From contig JAGTJL010000004.1 of assembly GCA_020746875.1 (NCBI GenBank), forward strand, positions 2,666,001 to 2,730,000: a DNA stretch of 64,000 nt, written 5' to 3'. The position numbers and the translations under genes were made by a program. The number at the start of each line of letters is the position of its first letter. Positions within the stretch are counted from its first letter, which is position 1. The stretch is from Rhexocercosporidium sp. MPI-PUGE-AT-0058 (Eukaryota > Ascomycota > Leotiomycetes > Helotiales). The notes under the pieces were generated by a model. That model was not told the DNA's origin. It did no database searches and saw only the letters and a list, made by a program, of their open reading frames with translations. Shown here piece after piece: positions 1 to 10,437 of this stretch.

Positions 1-3000
1 GACACCTCGAGCTCCTGCTGCGATGACGAGTTGAAAGGCTGAATCCATCGCGGCCGGATGGAACAAAAATGGCCCTTGAGCTGTTCTGGCAACACCTGCG
101 ATAACTCGAGGTTCGGTTGGCGAGGCTTCCAAGAACTTGATACCCTGAAAGGCTGGACCGTATGCCAGACCAAGACGTGCCATGATCTCGTACCACCGGG
201 TCACTGGGACTTTGCGTGGCAGCGTCTTAGCATTTGGTGTTGTGCTGATGTTCTGGTCTATAGCCATGACGCTACCTTCACAGTGCTTGATCCAGACTGA
301 TCCCGAGCAAGACGAGATAACGAAGTCGTAGTATTCCGAATCAGAAGTATCAGTTAGCTTGCGTCGTCGGAACGTCGTCACAAGTTCCACTGGTTTGCTG
401 TCCGTGAGGACCAACGCGGTATGGACAACAACGTGCTTGACTCTGAATCCCGTCTCGATGCCTGAGACTTGACGGATTGCCTCGCCAGCCATACAGACGT
501 AGCCTGAGAAGGGGAAGACGATGTTCGTCGCTACTACGTGGTCACGAAGCCAGGGTTCATCTTCCAAGTCGAGAACGCATCTCCAGGCTGGCTCTAGCGC
601 ACCGCTTTCCGGGATCCTTTCGCCAAGCAAGGCATGATGCCCATACTTTCTGAAGCGCCAGTCGTGTGATACTCTGTTCTCGTACCAGTAGTGGTCTGAG
701 TGATCCCAGGCGTAGAGGGGAATGTCGGTGAGTATCTTGCCTGGTGGAAAGAGCGCTGGATCGGCAGGTATTTCAAGCTTCACATCTAATTGGAACAACT
801 GGCCAAGCGCAGAGAGGAGTGACTCCGTGCAGTTCATGGACCGGATCATGGTGGGCACGTAGGTGTTTGGAACCCGTTCAGCTGCACAAATCTGCCGAAT
901 TGGTCCGGCTAGCTGGGAGTGGGGGCCAACTTCGACACACAGCGGCTGAGTACCAGGTGGAAAGGAGGCAAGCATTGTCAAAAACCCAGGGCTGAATCGT
1001 ACTGACGAAGTCAGGTTGACGATCCAGTAGGCCAAGTCAATAGGCTCAGAGATTCGCTTAGCGGTGACCGTGGAAAACATAGCTGTTCCGGAAGCGAGTG
1101 GCGTTAAGGACGTACTTTTGGCCCCTAGTGCTTCCTGCATGGCTCTCATATACTTCTTTCCAATTACACTCATCGAAGGAGAATGGTAGGCAATATCGAC
1201 CTGGAGTCTTCGAGCCAAGCAGTCTGGAGCATCGGCTTTGATGTTGACAAGAACTTGATCTACCGCCTCGACGTCACCCGAGATTGTAGACGAGCTAGGG
1301 CTATTCTCCGCGGCAATAACAACACCGTCCAGTAGATATGGTTTGACAGCATCGGCGCCGAGCCCGACTGCTGCCATACCACCTTTGTGGGTGTGAAGTT
1401 TGGTGGTTAGTCCACGGAGGTAGGAGATGATGATAGCCTCGCGCAAAGACAAGAGGGCAGCGGCGTACGCAGCTGCTATTTCGCCGCTCGAGTGGCCAAT
1501 GACAGCTTCCGGTGTTACGTTGAGCCGCCGGAGCACATTCACCAAAGAAATCTGCACTGCGGTGGTGAGAGGCTGGGAGATCTCGGCTTGGTAAACTCGG
1601 CTAGTATGCTTCGCTTTCAACAGCTCATCTACTCACAGTGTCACTAGAGGTTTACCAGAAGGAGAAAAAGATTAGAAGTGGAAAACAGACATATGACATA
1701 CCTCTCAGCAACCATTCAGGAGCATCTTCAAGGGACTGCAAGACGGAATCCATTTCATCAATGCTCTGGGAAAATACTGGATGACTCAAGAGAAGCTCTT
1801 TCCCCATCTGCGGCCATTGTGCGCCCTGTCCGCTAAACACCATGATAAGAGGCTGTTTTCGAGCGGGTGTCTTCAAAGCTGGAGCTGGCATTGATTCCCC
1901 GCTTGCCGAAATGAGAGCATACGAACGACGAGTTAGCTTTTCGCGGCCAATGTTGAGAGTGTGCGCCAGGTCGGCCAAACGTGCAGGATGCTGTTGGCTA
2001 TATGTGATACAGTCCTGTGCGAAGTCTTTGACAGAATCGGCAGTGTTTGCTGAGAAAAGGAGCAGCTTCGGTGATACTGAAGCTGGGGTGGCGAGAGCCA
2101 ATTGTTGCGGGACTTCCAAATGTGGATGGTTCGCAAAGAACTGGTCTGTGCTGTCAACAATGATATGCGCATTGCTTCCTCCTATCCCAAAAGAATTCAC
2201 CGACACTCTTTCTGTTCGGTCCTTTGGCCATGCTGTGGGTAAAATAGGGACAACGAGCTTTTTCTCGGCAAAGGGTACTAGACAACGGGTTAGTGAATGG
2301 GCATGTCTTATTCTTGCTTGTTGCAAGCGGGGATCGCTTACTCTTTGGATTTGGCTTCGAAAATTTGATGTTTGGGGGGATCGTCTTGTGCTCTAGCATC
2401 AAGACAGCCTTGATCAAGCTCGTGAGACCACTTGCTCCTTCTGAATGGCCCGTGTTCGGCTTGACCTAGATATGACATGGCTGCGATCAGGTATGTACAC
2501 AACGATTTTAATTATCAAGAGATTATGGGACGAGTCGAGGGAAAGTGAGTGAAGTGAAGTGTATTGAGAAAGGACTTACTGATCCGATATGAATGCCTGT
2601 TTTCCCAAATATATTGCCCACTGCAGTGGTTTCAATAGGGTCGCCTGTTGCTGTTCCCGTACCGTGGCATTCCATGAAGCCTGTTCACAAAATTAGTATA
2701 GACTTTTTTCTAAATGTATTGGGGTCGATAATTAGAGAATAAGGAAACAGAATCCTGAAATCCCAGATGTATGGGGATTTCAGGACGGACTAACACGTAC
2801 CTGTGTCAGATGGGTCAAGACGGGCTTGGGAGTATACATGCCGAATCAACGATTCCTGTGCTGTTGCGCTTGGGGACAGGAGCCCTTGTGATTTGCCGTC
2901 GCTATTGTTTCCCGAATTGCGGATAATGGCTCGGATAGGATTTCCATCTCGAATTGCGTCAGGAAGACTTTTCAAGAACACAGCATTGATGCCATCAGCC

Positions 3001-4155
3001 CTGGCAAACCCATCAGCGCTAGCATCGAAAGTTTTGCAAGATCCCTCGGGCGAGAGAATGCCCTCATTAGACATGACGGAGAAGATGTGAGGCCCCATCA
3101 GTAATGATGTACCACAAACCTAACGTACCGGGAAGTCAGTAGCTGCTAAAAGTGGAATATTTTAAGAACGGGATAAGACGTGTCGTGTCTCAAGGAAATC
3201 TTGGGATAATCATAAGAGGAAAGTATAGGCTCTCCCAGTACATACAAGAGCTGCGTTACAGTCTCCTTTTTGAAGAGCTCGACATGCTTCATGGAGAGCA
3301 ACCAAGCTTGCGCTGCAGCCTGTTTTAACAACGAAACTAGAATACTTGTAAGTAATTTCTTCCCTGGTCAGCACACAATACAACTTACCTTGGGCCCCTG
3401 AGATCTAATTCGTACGAGATCCTGTTAGCAAGCATGAGGTCGCCGCTGAGATTGTAACCCCCCGTAAACTGGGTTTCTCGGGACAAACTCTGCAACCAAT
3501 CATCTCCAAATGTACCAACATAGACGCCGATAGATTTGGATCGCCAGTCTGTCTCTCCCGCGTTCTCGAGACACTCGCGGGCAACTTCTAGTACCTTTCG
3601 TTGCTGGGGGTCCGTCTTTTCCAGTTCAGGTCTACTCATGTTGAACATGGAGGCGTCGAGTATCCCTAGGTCCTCGTCGAGGAAATATCCGTGGCGGGTC
3701 GTGATGGCACCCTTCTTGCCGAGGGCGTTGTCAAATGCATCAATATTGAATCGATCTTTTGGGATCGGGCCACGTAAGTCCTTACCATTGTAGAGGACGT
3801 CCCAAAAAGCGTCACCAGTGCGGATTCCACCAGGGAGTCTGAGACCAATCCCACAGATGGCGATTGGTTCAGGAACTGGGGCGTCGTGAACTCTGCTAAA
3901 GGCGACATTAGGCTTGATTTGGTCGTTGTCAGCTTCTCCATCAGAGATAGACTCGTTGGCATCTTTTCGGAGCGCTCCATTTGCATGGCCGTTGCCGTTG
4001 ACATGGCCATTCCCGTTGACATGGCCATTACCGTTGACATGGCCATTCCCGTTGACATGACCGTTGCCGTTGACATGACCATTGCCGTTAACCTGGCCAT
4101 TACCGTTGACATGGCCGTTTACCGTGCAATTGGCATCGATTCCGGTTGCACTCAT
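1..4155 (-). CDS. Modular polyketide synthase, N-terminal 1,202 residues (KS-AT-DH), truncated by window edge
   Basis: Iterative type I polyketide synthase; the reducing type is inferred from the DH domain, and the rest lies left of base 1. Exons by hand: 4155-3389, 3336-3246, 3119-2801, 2680-2580, 2465-2342, 2277-1702, 1628-1; phases agree. Residues 1-70 are a low-complexity NGHVNG repeat. The KS begins near residue 100 with [16 protein letters not shown]. Its catalytic Cys is C263 (KTGCSAS), with His H398 ([11 protein letters not shown]) and H433 ([10 protein letters not shown]). The AT has [12 protein letters not shown] and GHSSGE with S706. The DH has H1023 and D1188 ([10 protein letters not shown]). 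The DH motif HxxxGxxxxP reads [10 protein letters not shown], so Thr replaces Gly. The start is the first ATG of the frame (MSATGIDAN). A divergent oxygenase and shared promoter repeats suggest a cluster backbone enzyme. The product cannot be told from this part. Confidence 0.93.
3997..4122. repeat. 18-bp coding minisatellite in the PKS N-terminus
   Basis: Seven 18-bp units of type GTTGACATGGCCATTCCC start at 3997, 4015, 4033, 4051, 4069, 4087 and 4105 and differ at a few bases. On the coding strand they give a run of NGHVNG-type hexapeptides before the KS domain. A unit of six codons lets copy number change without a frameshift. Confidence 0.9.
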
Positions 4156-4839
4156 CTCGCAGATAGTAACCCGAAGCAATATGCTACAATAGTGATGTCT
4201 GATGTTTGCCCACTTGAGTAAGTTGAGTTACAAGTAATGAGTTGAATCAACGATGAAAAGAGAAAAGTACAGGTGGGGGTGGGATGCCTTTAACCTGGAT
4301 CATCTAAGTGCTACACAACTATGAAATTTAAGTTCAGCTTCGTTGGCAACTGCTTCGCTCCAATAAATGGTACAGGAGAAGCATACGAGCGCGAGTAATA
4401 GCCAATTGATAAGCAAAGGTCTTACAGATAGGCAGAATTCTCGACTGTATGCCGTGATGAGATTACATTACATGAGTCGCAACCGAACAAGTACCTTCCA
4501 AATCAGACCTGTTGATTGCCATCTTGAGCGAGTTCTAGGTTGGTTATCATGTTTCATTGGACCGTCGATAGATGATAGCGTAAGAACCACCACAGCTAGA
4601 AGGAAGACTAAGGTCGTCAACCCCCACAAGCACAATAACAGTTCTTCATTTATCATCATGATGCATCAACGTGGCTTTTGATAGTCAGAATATTCAAGGA
4701 TCCCAGAGGCAGTTGTAATCTATTAGCGCGGCTCTATAGCGCGATTTTGATACCTGCATAGATGCGATGCTTCATTTCCAGGATGAACTGCTCTTTGCAG
4801 GGCATTCGGGGCTTACTATTTAGACCAAAAAATCATGAA

Positions 4840-5266
4840 CAGCGAGCGACCGGACTATGAACAGACTAGAAGTAGTGAGGACAGCAAAGATGGACTTCAA
4901 AAACATAAAGATAAGTAAAGATAAGAGAACCTAAATCAAATGTACGGACCAGACGTAGATCAGACTAGGAACAGAGATAAGTAAGATTAAATCAGAAGGC
5001 TTGCAAGTACGGACTTGGGGCAGACTGGTGAATAACGGATAATTATACAGCAATGGATCAAAGGCACATGAAGGACAGACCGGGGGCAGACCAGAAAGAC
5101 ATAGCAACAAAGATAATAGTCGAAAGTTTGGAAGGAACGGAAAGGGAAGACCACAGGCAACTGAAAGGGAATGAAGGATTGGACTCGGAGCAGCACAGAA
5201 CACCAACCAATGACTAGAATTGTAGTCATGTGAATTGTAGGCAAAAGACCGGACTGGGAGCCGACT
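4840..5266. promoter_or_regulatory. Clustered 11-bp-period hexamer repeats in the divergent PKS/oxygenase promoter
   Basis: Six groups of two or three half-sites on the plus strand, with half-sites separated by exactly 5 bp. They are 4840 CAGCGA, 4851 CGGACT, 4862 CAGACT; 4950 CAGACG, 4961 CAGACT, 4972 CAGAGA; 5010 CGGACT, 5021 CAGACT; 5076 CAGACC, 5087 CAGACC; 5180 TGGACT, 5191 CAGCAC; 5250 CGGACT, 5261 CCGACT. Spacers are often G-rich. The last group lies about 150 bp before the oxygenase ATG. The same arrangement recurs at 9992 and 13799. A binding site for a cluster regulator is an inference. Confidence 0.7.
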
Positions 5267-5418
5267 CACTCTTCAAGCCCATATTTAGATCACAGCTTAT
5301 CCCCCTCTGAGACCATATAGTGCCCTTCACTGCGACCTACCGTTGCAACTCGAATTCACCGTGTCTTTCATCTTATCGAAAGTTTGTCACAGTCGTCAAC
5401 TTCTGAATCTCAGCCACC

Positions 5419-6586
5419 ATGGGAAGTGTAGAAGTAGAAACCTTCAATCCAGCCGAGTTCAACCCGGTGCCTTTGCCAGAAGGCCTGCCCACTTATGATC
5501 TTCCCAAAATCTCTCTCGCAAAGCTGATCGAAGGAGACAAAGCAGAAGCCAAAGCCGTCTTCGACGTTTGCGCCCGTAATGGCTTCTTCTACCTCAACTT
5601 GATGGACCATCCACTGGGTCGCAAGCTTTGGGAGAATGGCTGCAAGGCGCGTAATATCGGCCAACATGCTGCGGCGACCATACCATTAGAGGAGAAGAAG
5701 GCCTTCTTGATGCGGCCCCAAGCTGGAATCCTCGATCGTGGTTTCTCGTCATCCACTCGGGAAAGCGAGGGGATTGCGAAGTTTGTTGAGTCGTTCAATG
5801 TACGTGCTTTATGGTAGTCCTCGGAACGAGTCATACAGTTGTACTGATATTCTTCTTTAGATCCCTCGCGACGAGCTCTTTGCGAAAACAACACCCGGCT
5901 GGAAGCTTCCGTCCTGGCTGGAGGAGCATGAGGACCTCTTCAAGGAAATGCAGACAGACGCCTACGCGATCGAGCAGATTATCCTCGGTATCTTTGAGCG
6001 AGAGCTAGAAATCGAGGCTGGGACAATGGCCAAGACACATCAATTCGATGCGCCAACTTACTCATTCCTACGCATCTTGAGATACCCGCCGGCGGGTACG
6101 GTAGTACACGCAGAAGACTCGAAGGAGAACATACGCTCACGCCCTCGTGTCTTCGCGCACCGCGATGTTGTCAGCATTGCCATGCTTTTTACATGGGTCA
6201 GCGGGTTGCAGATCCCTGTGCCTGATGCCGAAATGATCGACTCGGAAACACCAACGGAGGACTCATGGCGCTGGATAGAACCCAAGGCAGGATACCTCAT
6301 GGTCAACCTCGGAGATGCGATGCCTGTCTTCACTAATGGTGTGCTGAAATCTGGACTTCATCGCGTCGTTACGCCTGCTGGAGACCAATCGAACCTCGAC
6401 CGTGTGTCGGTGCTTTTTACTGGACGTCCAAACTGGGAGGTGCCCATGGTGCCTTTCGTCACGCCAAAGATCCCACCGCAGACGGCCGAGCAGGCGGCCA
6501 AGCCTGTGGAGACTTGCAAGGAGTGGGGGGACAATGTCATCAAGGCCTACTACATCGACAATGTCAAGAAGGGGAGGATTCGCTAG
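5419..6586 (+). CDS. 2-oxoglutarate/Fe(II)-dependent oxygenase (isopenicillin N synthase-like fold), 368 aa
   Basis: Probable non-heme iron oxygenase using 2-oxoglutarate and O2 to oxidise a small molecule, plausibly a tailoring enzyme for the adjacent PKS product. Two exons, 5419-5799 and 5861-6586, joined in phase 0 through a GTACGT...TTTAG intron. The N-terminal DIOX_N-type region (residues 25-130) has LPTYDLPKISLAKL and ARNGFFYLNL. The catalytic core has the iron ligands H227 and D229 (AHRDVV) and H294 (SGLHRVV), and the co-substrate pair R308/S310 (DRVSVLF). All key residues are present and the length is normal for the family. No signal peptide is seen, so it is probably cytosolic. It is transcribed away from the PKS across about 1.26 kb containing the repeated hexamer motif. 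The substrate is unknown. Confidence 0.93.
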
Positions 6587-7063
6587 TCAGTCTCCCGTCT
6601 GGTGGCAGACTTGCCAGGTAGCTGACCGTATATTATGTTTGAATGAAAAATTGTTATTCGTTGCCATCTATTGATTTTATTTAACTTTACATGCATCCTT
6701 CTCTGTTGATCGCGATTCGCATTAACATAGCCAATAATTTCGGTAAGAAAAATATGGTGCGCGATTCCGTAGAATATCTCTCATGCAGTACCCTGTTAAT
6801 GATCAACCTGAAAATAGAACCTCTTTACCTGATTTCAAAGCCTTTAGAAAAACTGTCCAGTTTCCAAACAATCTGCAAAATTTACAGTAAAGTTAGTGTC
6901 TCCCCAACACTTAGCTTCACAACCAACTACGCTCAATTATGAATCATATAGTCATGAAACTTATTTAGCTTGCAATTTGTTCAATAAATTGTCTATATCG
7001 CAATGTCTCCTTTGACTGAAGTGAAGCAATTCAATGTATGTCTCTGATGATGGGAGTCCCTAT
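6587..7063. other. Gap between convergent oxygenase and Myb genes
   Basis: AT-rich 3' flanks of two convergent genes. Small ORFs here have no recognisable similarity and I see no RNA gene. Confidence 0.6.
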
Positions 7064-8133
7064 CTATCGGTCCAGCTTTGATATTTGGCTATAACTGCGA
7101 GTGTCGCGTATACATTAGCACTCGATCTCTCACAGGATAGTTAGCAACAAGAATAGGAAGTAGATGATAGTTTAAAGATGTCCTTGACGATTGACATGGG
7201 CAGGTGGCATTACTCACCGACTCTTAGCGCCGATTGGTGTCCTCTCTGGGAAATACCGCTCTACGATCTCCGTCCACTTTCGCCCATGTGCTCGCACTGC
7301 ATTCTGTAACACTTGGTCCTAGGATGAACCTTTCAGCAGTTGTTCGGCCAAAACCTGTTTGAAGTGTCTCGGAAGAAGCGGAACTCACCTCCATCAAGGA
7401 CCAACGGCCGCGGTTAATATTGGGCTTAGCAGCCTCGTGCCACCGCCTGGCGCATTCTTGTAACACCACAACTATTAGTTCTCGGTCGAATACCACTGTA
7501 TTTATGGTGCTCTGCAGCCACCAAAACCAGCTTCAACATTCAAAAGCATATAAAAGCAAACTTACGATCGGGTTGCCTCGTGCCTACTTGCTGGGCCACG
7601 TAAGGCCATCTAGTATATAGGAAGCTCTGGTTAGCAAATATTGCAATCTGTTCATAAAAGAATGGAAACTCGAGGTCGACACAATCTCAGCAAAGTCTGC
7701 ACTTCAGATTCACTTAAAGGAGCTACCCTAGAACCCATTTCACTAAAAGTTTCACTGGACGATAGGAAGACATCTAGGAACAATTCTTAATGGAGAGCAA
7801 GTGAACTTACTTCATACCATGGCAGCCCACCGCCTGTCGCAGCAATTGATCCTCAACTGCATCCCAAGGCCCTTTCTTGATATGGGGAGCAAGACAACAA
7901 GTCCATTTCTTCCGGCAGTCTTTGTTCGATCTACCCGGAAGCTGCGCTGCGATCGCGTGCCAGTCAAATTTCTCCCTCGTTGAAGCTAGAGAAGAGGAGT
8001 AAGGCACGCAATTCTTTTCTTGGAAGGCCACAAGATGGGAAGAAACTTCTAGCTTACAAGAATACCGCTCAACTGCTTCTGTAAGGATTGTCTCCTCACT
8101 CGGACTCCACACTCCGGCTCCAAGGTTTGGCAT
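7064..8133 (-). CDS. Three-repeat (R1R2R3) Myb-like DNA-binding protein, 164 aa
   Basis: Probable nuclear transcription factor made almost entirely of Myb/SANT repeats. Six exons by hand: 8133-8058, 7985-7811, 7609-7566, 7456-7389, 7318-7218, 7094-7064, totalling 495 bases (164 codons plus stop). Repeat 1 (about 7-56) runs from VWSPSEETILTEAVERY to LPGRSNKDCRKKW. Repeat 2 (about 63-108) runs from KGPWDAVEDQLLRQAV to TRQPDQCARRWHEA. Repeat 3 (about 114-160) runs from RGRWSLMEDQVLQNAV to PIGAKSRYSQ. The spaced tryptophans are visible in each repeat. The first intron is 72 bases, in frame and without stops, so retention would add 24 residues. There is no activation domain or long tail, which is short for a Myb regulator. 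It sits inside the putative cluster, but whether it controls it is not shown. Confidence 0.85.
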
Positions 8134-9985
8134 GATTCATAGCGGGAATATATCAATGCACTTGTTGTTGCTTTTTGCAGGTAATGTAGGTTCGTGCACG
8201 TATTGCTGGTTTGTTAGAACATGCCGTCGAACAAGCATGTTAAAGTACTGGCGTTGGTCCTGCTGGAGCCTCTCGGTGCTCCACCTGGTCAGGGAATTGT
8301 GGGTATGACCTAGCTATTTGACACCTATCAAAAGTGATGCAAATTATTGCAACAGTGCCAGCAATTATTCTGAATGGCGCTTCAGCAAGTACGCCGCACT
8401 TGGCTTACTTTTCCACTGCCTCTTACTTGATAGTACCCACTCGGTGATGCTTTAGTGTGGTTGGGGATGGCGATAAGCGATCACTCTACTTGTGATAGCG
8501 GAACACAAGTAAAAGTCGAAAACGTAAAGATTGAGGTAGTTTGATCTATTTTAAAACGGTTTAGTTATTATACTAGCCAAGGAAAGTCTATAGCTTTAAT
8601 ACAGCCCTTTCACCCTTTATTGATATTTATTTATGTTTCTTACTTCGTATTATAACACCGCGAATAGACTAGTATTATAATTCTAACTAATAAACGATAA
8701 TTAATAGCGTGAGTTATATAACATAAATTATAGACTTGTTAACCCCCCCCAGACCAGCTCTTTTAGAACTTAGCATTAAATAGAGCTTTATTTCTTAATA
8801 GCTGTCTGGTTTAATATTCGCGCCAGTAGCCAGTAGCTTGATTTACTTTATTAATCGAATGGCCTTGAGAGGCTATTCTACGTTTATAAAGAAGGTATTG
8901 TGAGAGGAAACAAGTTTTAATACTATAAAGTAAGAGATATCACAATTACTAAACTCCTAGGGGACTTTTTAGCTTTACCGAATGATAGGTTTATTAATTT
9001 TTAAAGGTATTATATATTTAAATAGTGCGAAATAGTGAAGGAAGAACAGGGGGAAATATACATTAAATAATATATATATAAGATGCATTGTTTTTATATG
9101 ACCTTCAACAAGTGTTAGTCTTTTATATACGAGAAGAGCTGGCTCAATTACATAATTAAGAAACATGATCCAAAGTTCTCCTTTACTATATTGTATTATT
9201 CGTTTTCTAAAGGGGCTTCGAAATATAATTGTTATTTAGCCTTGGAAGAAAAAAATAAGTGAGCTTATAGGTTTTGAATCCAATAAATTTGCAAGCTTTT
9301 CTTTTATAACGAATAGTTTCAAAAACATAGAAGTCTAATGTTATTCATCTTGAGTAGGTTTAAAGGGTACCTAGACGGTATTTTTTTATACTTTACTTGA
9401 ATTTACAAATAATATGTGCTTTATATAAGAATGGTAATATAGCATAAGATTAACAAATAATTGGCTTTTGAATACGCGAAATAAGAGCTTGATACTTCCC
9501 CCTCGCTTTAATGATATTCAGAACTAAATTGCTGGACTATCAAAGATTAAACCCCTTAAATCACGTTAATATAATACTCAAATCTAAATGTTTAAACATT
9601 TTCTTAGTTTCCGATTTGAATAAGATTTTTACTTTCTGCTGCGCTTTACTGGTCCTTCTTATTCCTTAATAATTCTAGTGCAAACCCCGAGGAGATAAGC
9701 CCTTGGCCGTCGGTTTCCTTCTGAGACGCACATAAGCATCGGGCCCGTTGTCTCTTTCCAAGAAGACAAGTAGCTTGGCATCTAGCGTTATTGGTGTATA
9801 CAGCTTACGCCACACAAGTGCGTTCCTGCAGGTGGTAGGCAAAAGTGCCCGCCCGCTGTGGTCTACCGGAAGGATTGTTGCGCCACCAAGTGCATCTAGG
9901 AGATAAGATGTTTTGAAAGTGATCAGAAAGGTACCGGTGTGTAGTATTTCTCCATAAGTATTTTATTCGACGTAGGCTTGACGGA
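8134..9985. other. Gene-free, strongly AT-rich block
   Basis: No supportable gene over about 1.85 kb. From about 8530 to 9660 composition falls to very AT-rich, with abundant TA and TAATA-type words, a short poly-C run near 8744 and no open frame of note. This is the look of mutated repeats or an AT-rich compartment in filamentous fungi, but I cannot identify a parent element. Confidence 0.6.
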
Positions 9986-9991
9986 AAACCA

Positions 9992-10019
9992 AGTCCGGTC
10001 CAGGTCTGTTCCAGGTCCG
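9992..10019. promoter_or_regulatory. Three-unit 11-bp-period hexamer array between Myb and MFS genes
   Basis: Plus strand half-sites AGTCCG (9992), GGTCTG (10003) and GGTCCG (10014), separated by exactly 5 bp (GTCCA, TTCCA). The complement matches the CGGACT/CAGACT half-sites of the PKS/oxygenase promoter. It lies about 1.5 kb before the MFS start and 1.9 kb before the Myb start. Confidence 0.65.
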
Positions 10020-10090
10020 CGCTAGAGTAAGCTTGAGGCCACAATCGGAGCCCAAGTCCGACATTATACCTGTAAGTTCTGTGGGGGGGC

Positions 10091-10155
10091 GGGGGGAAGG
10101 GGGAGCGGGGGAAGGGGGAGCGGGGGAAGGGGGAGCGGGGGAAGGGGGAGCGGGT
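10091..10155. repeat. G-rich 15-bp minisatellite
   Basis: About four copies of the unit GGGGAAGGGGGAGCG, with AA pairs at 10097, 10112, 10127 and 10142 showing the exact 15-bp period. Every unit has two G runs of four or five, so the G-rich strand could fold into quadruplexes. Confidence 0.9.
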
Positions 10156-10190
10156 GGTTAGAGAATCTACTGTACCTTTCGTACGAAAGT

Positions 10191-10437
10191 GCTCCTCCCC
10201 CGGTTAAATGTTAAATATGAACTGTTATGAGCCAGAGGATTCAAGTCCTCACTTTGATTGGACATATAACCTAGGCGATCGCCTCGCACGAGCAAGAAGT
10301 AGCAGTAGAACTGTTGTAAAAGCAAGGCTGAGAATCAGCTAAATGATTATTGGATATACACCCTAGAAGGCTATCCACTATCGACCCACAATAGCCCCAG
10401 TTTTCTTCACATTTTAACATTTAACCGGGGGGAGGGG
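10191..10437. mobile_element. Small MITE-like element with inverted termini
   Basis: The 19-base word CCCCCGGTTAAATGTTAAA at 10197-10215 is the exact reverse complement of 10413-10431, and weaker C-rich/G-rich pairing extends outwards to about 10191 and 10437. The roughly 200-bp interior has no ORF. It contains a tRNA T-arm-like hairpin (GAGGATTCAAGTCCTC, 10235-10250), a possible pol III box B relic. No target-site duplication was established, so the class is uncertain; a tRNA-derived SINE fragment is an alternative. Confidence 0.5.

Noticed and set aside
8093..8117. CGGACT followed 5 bp later by CTCCGG inside the Myb first exon
   Set aside because: Second half-site does not match the hexamer consensus and it lies in coding sequence; treated as chance.
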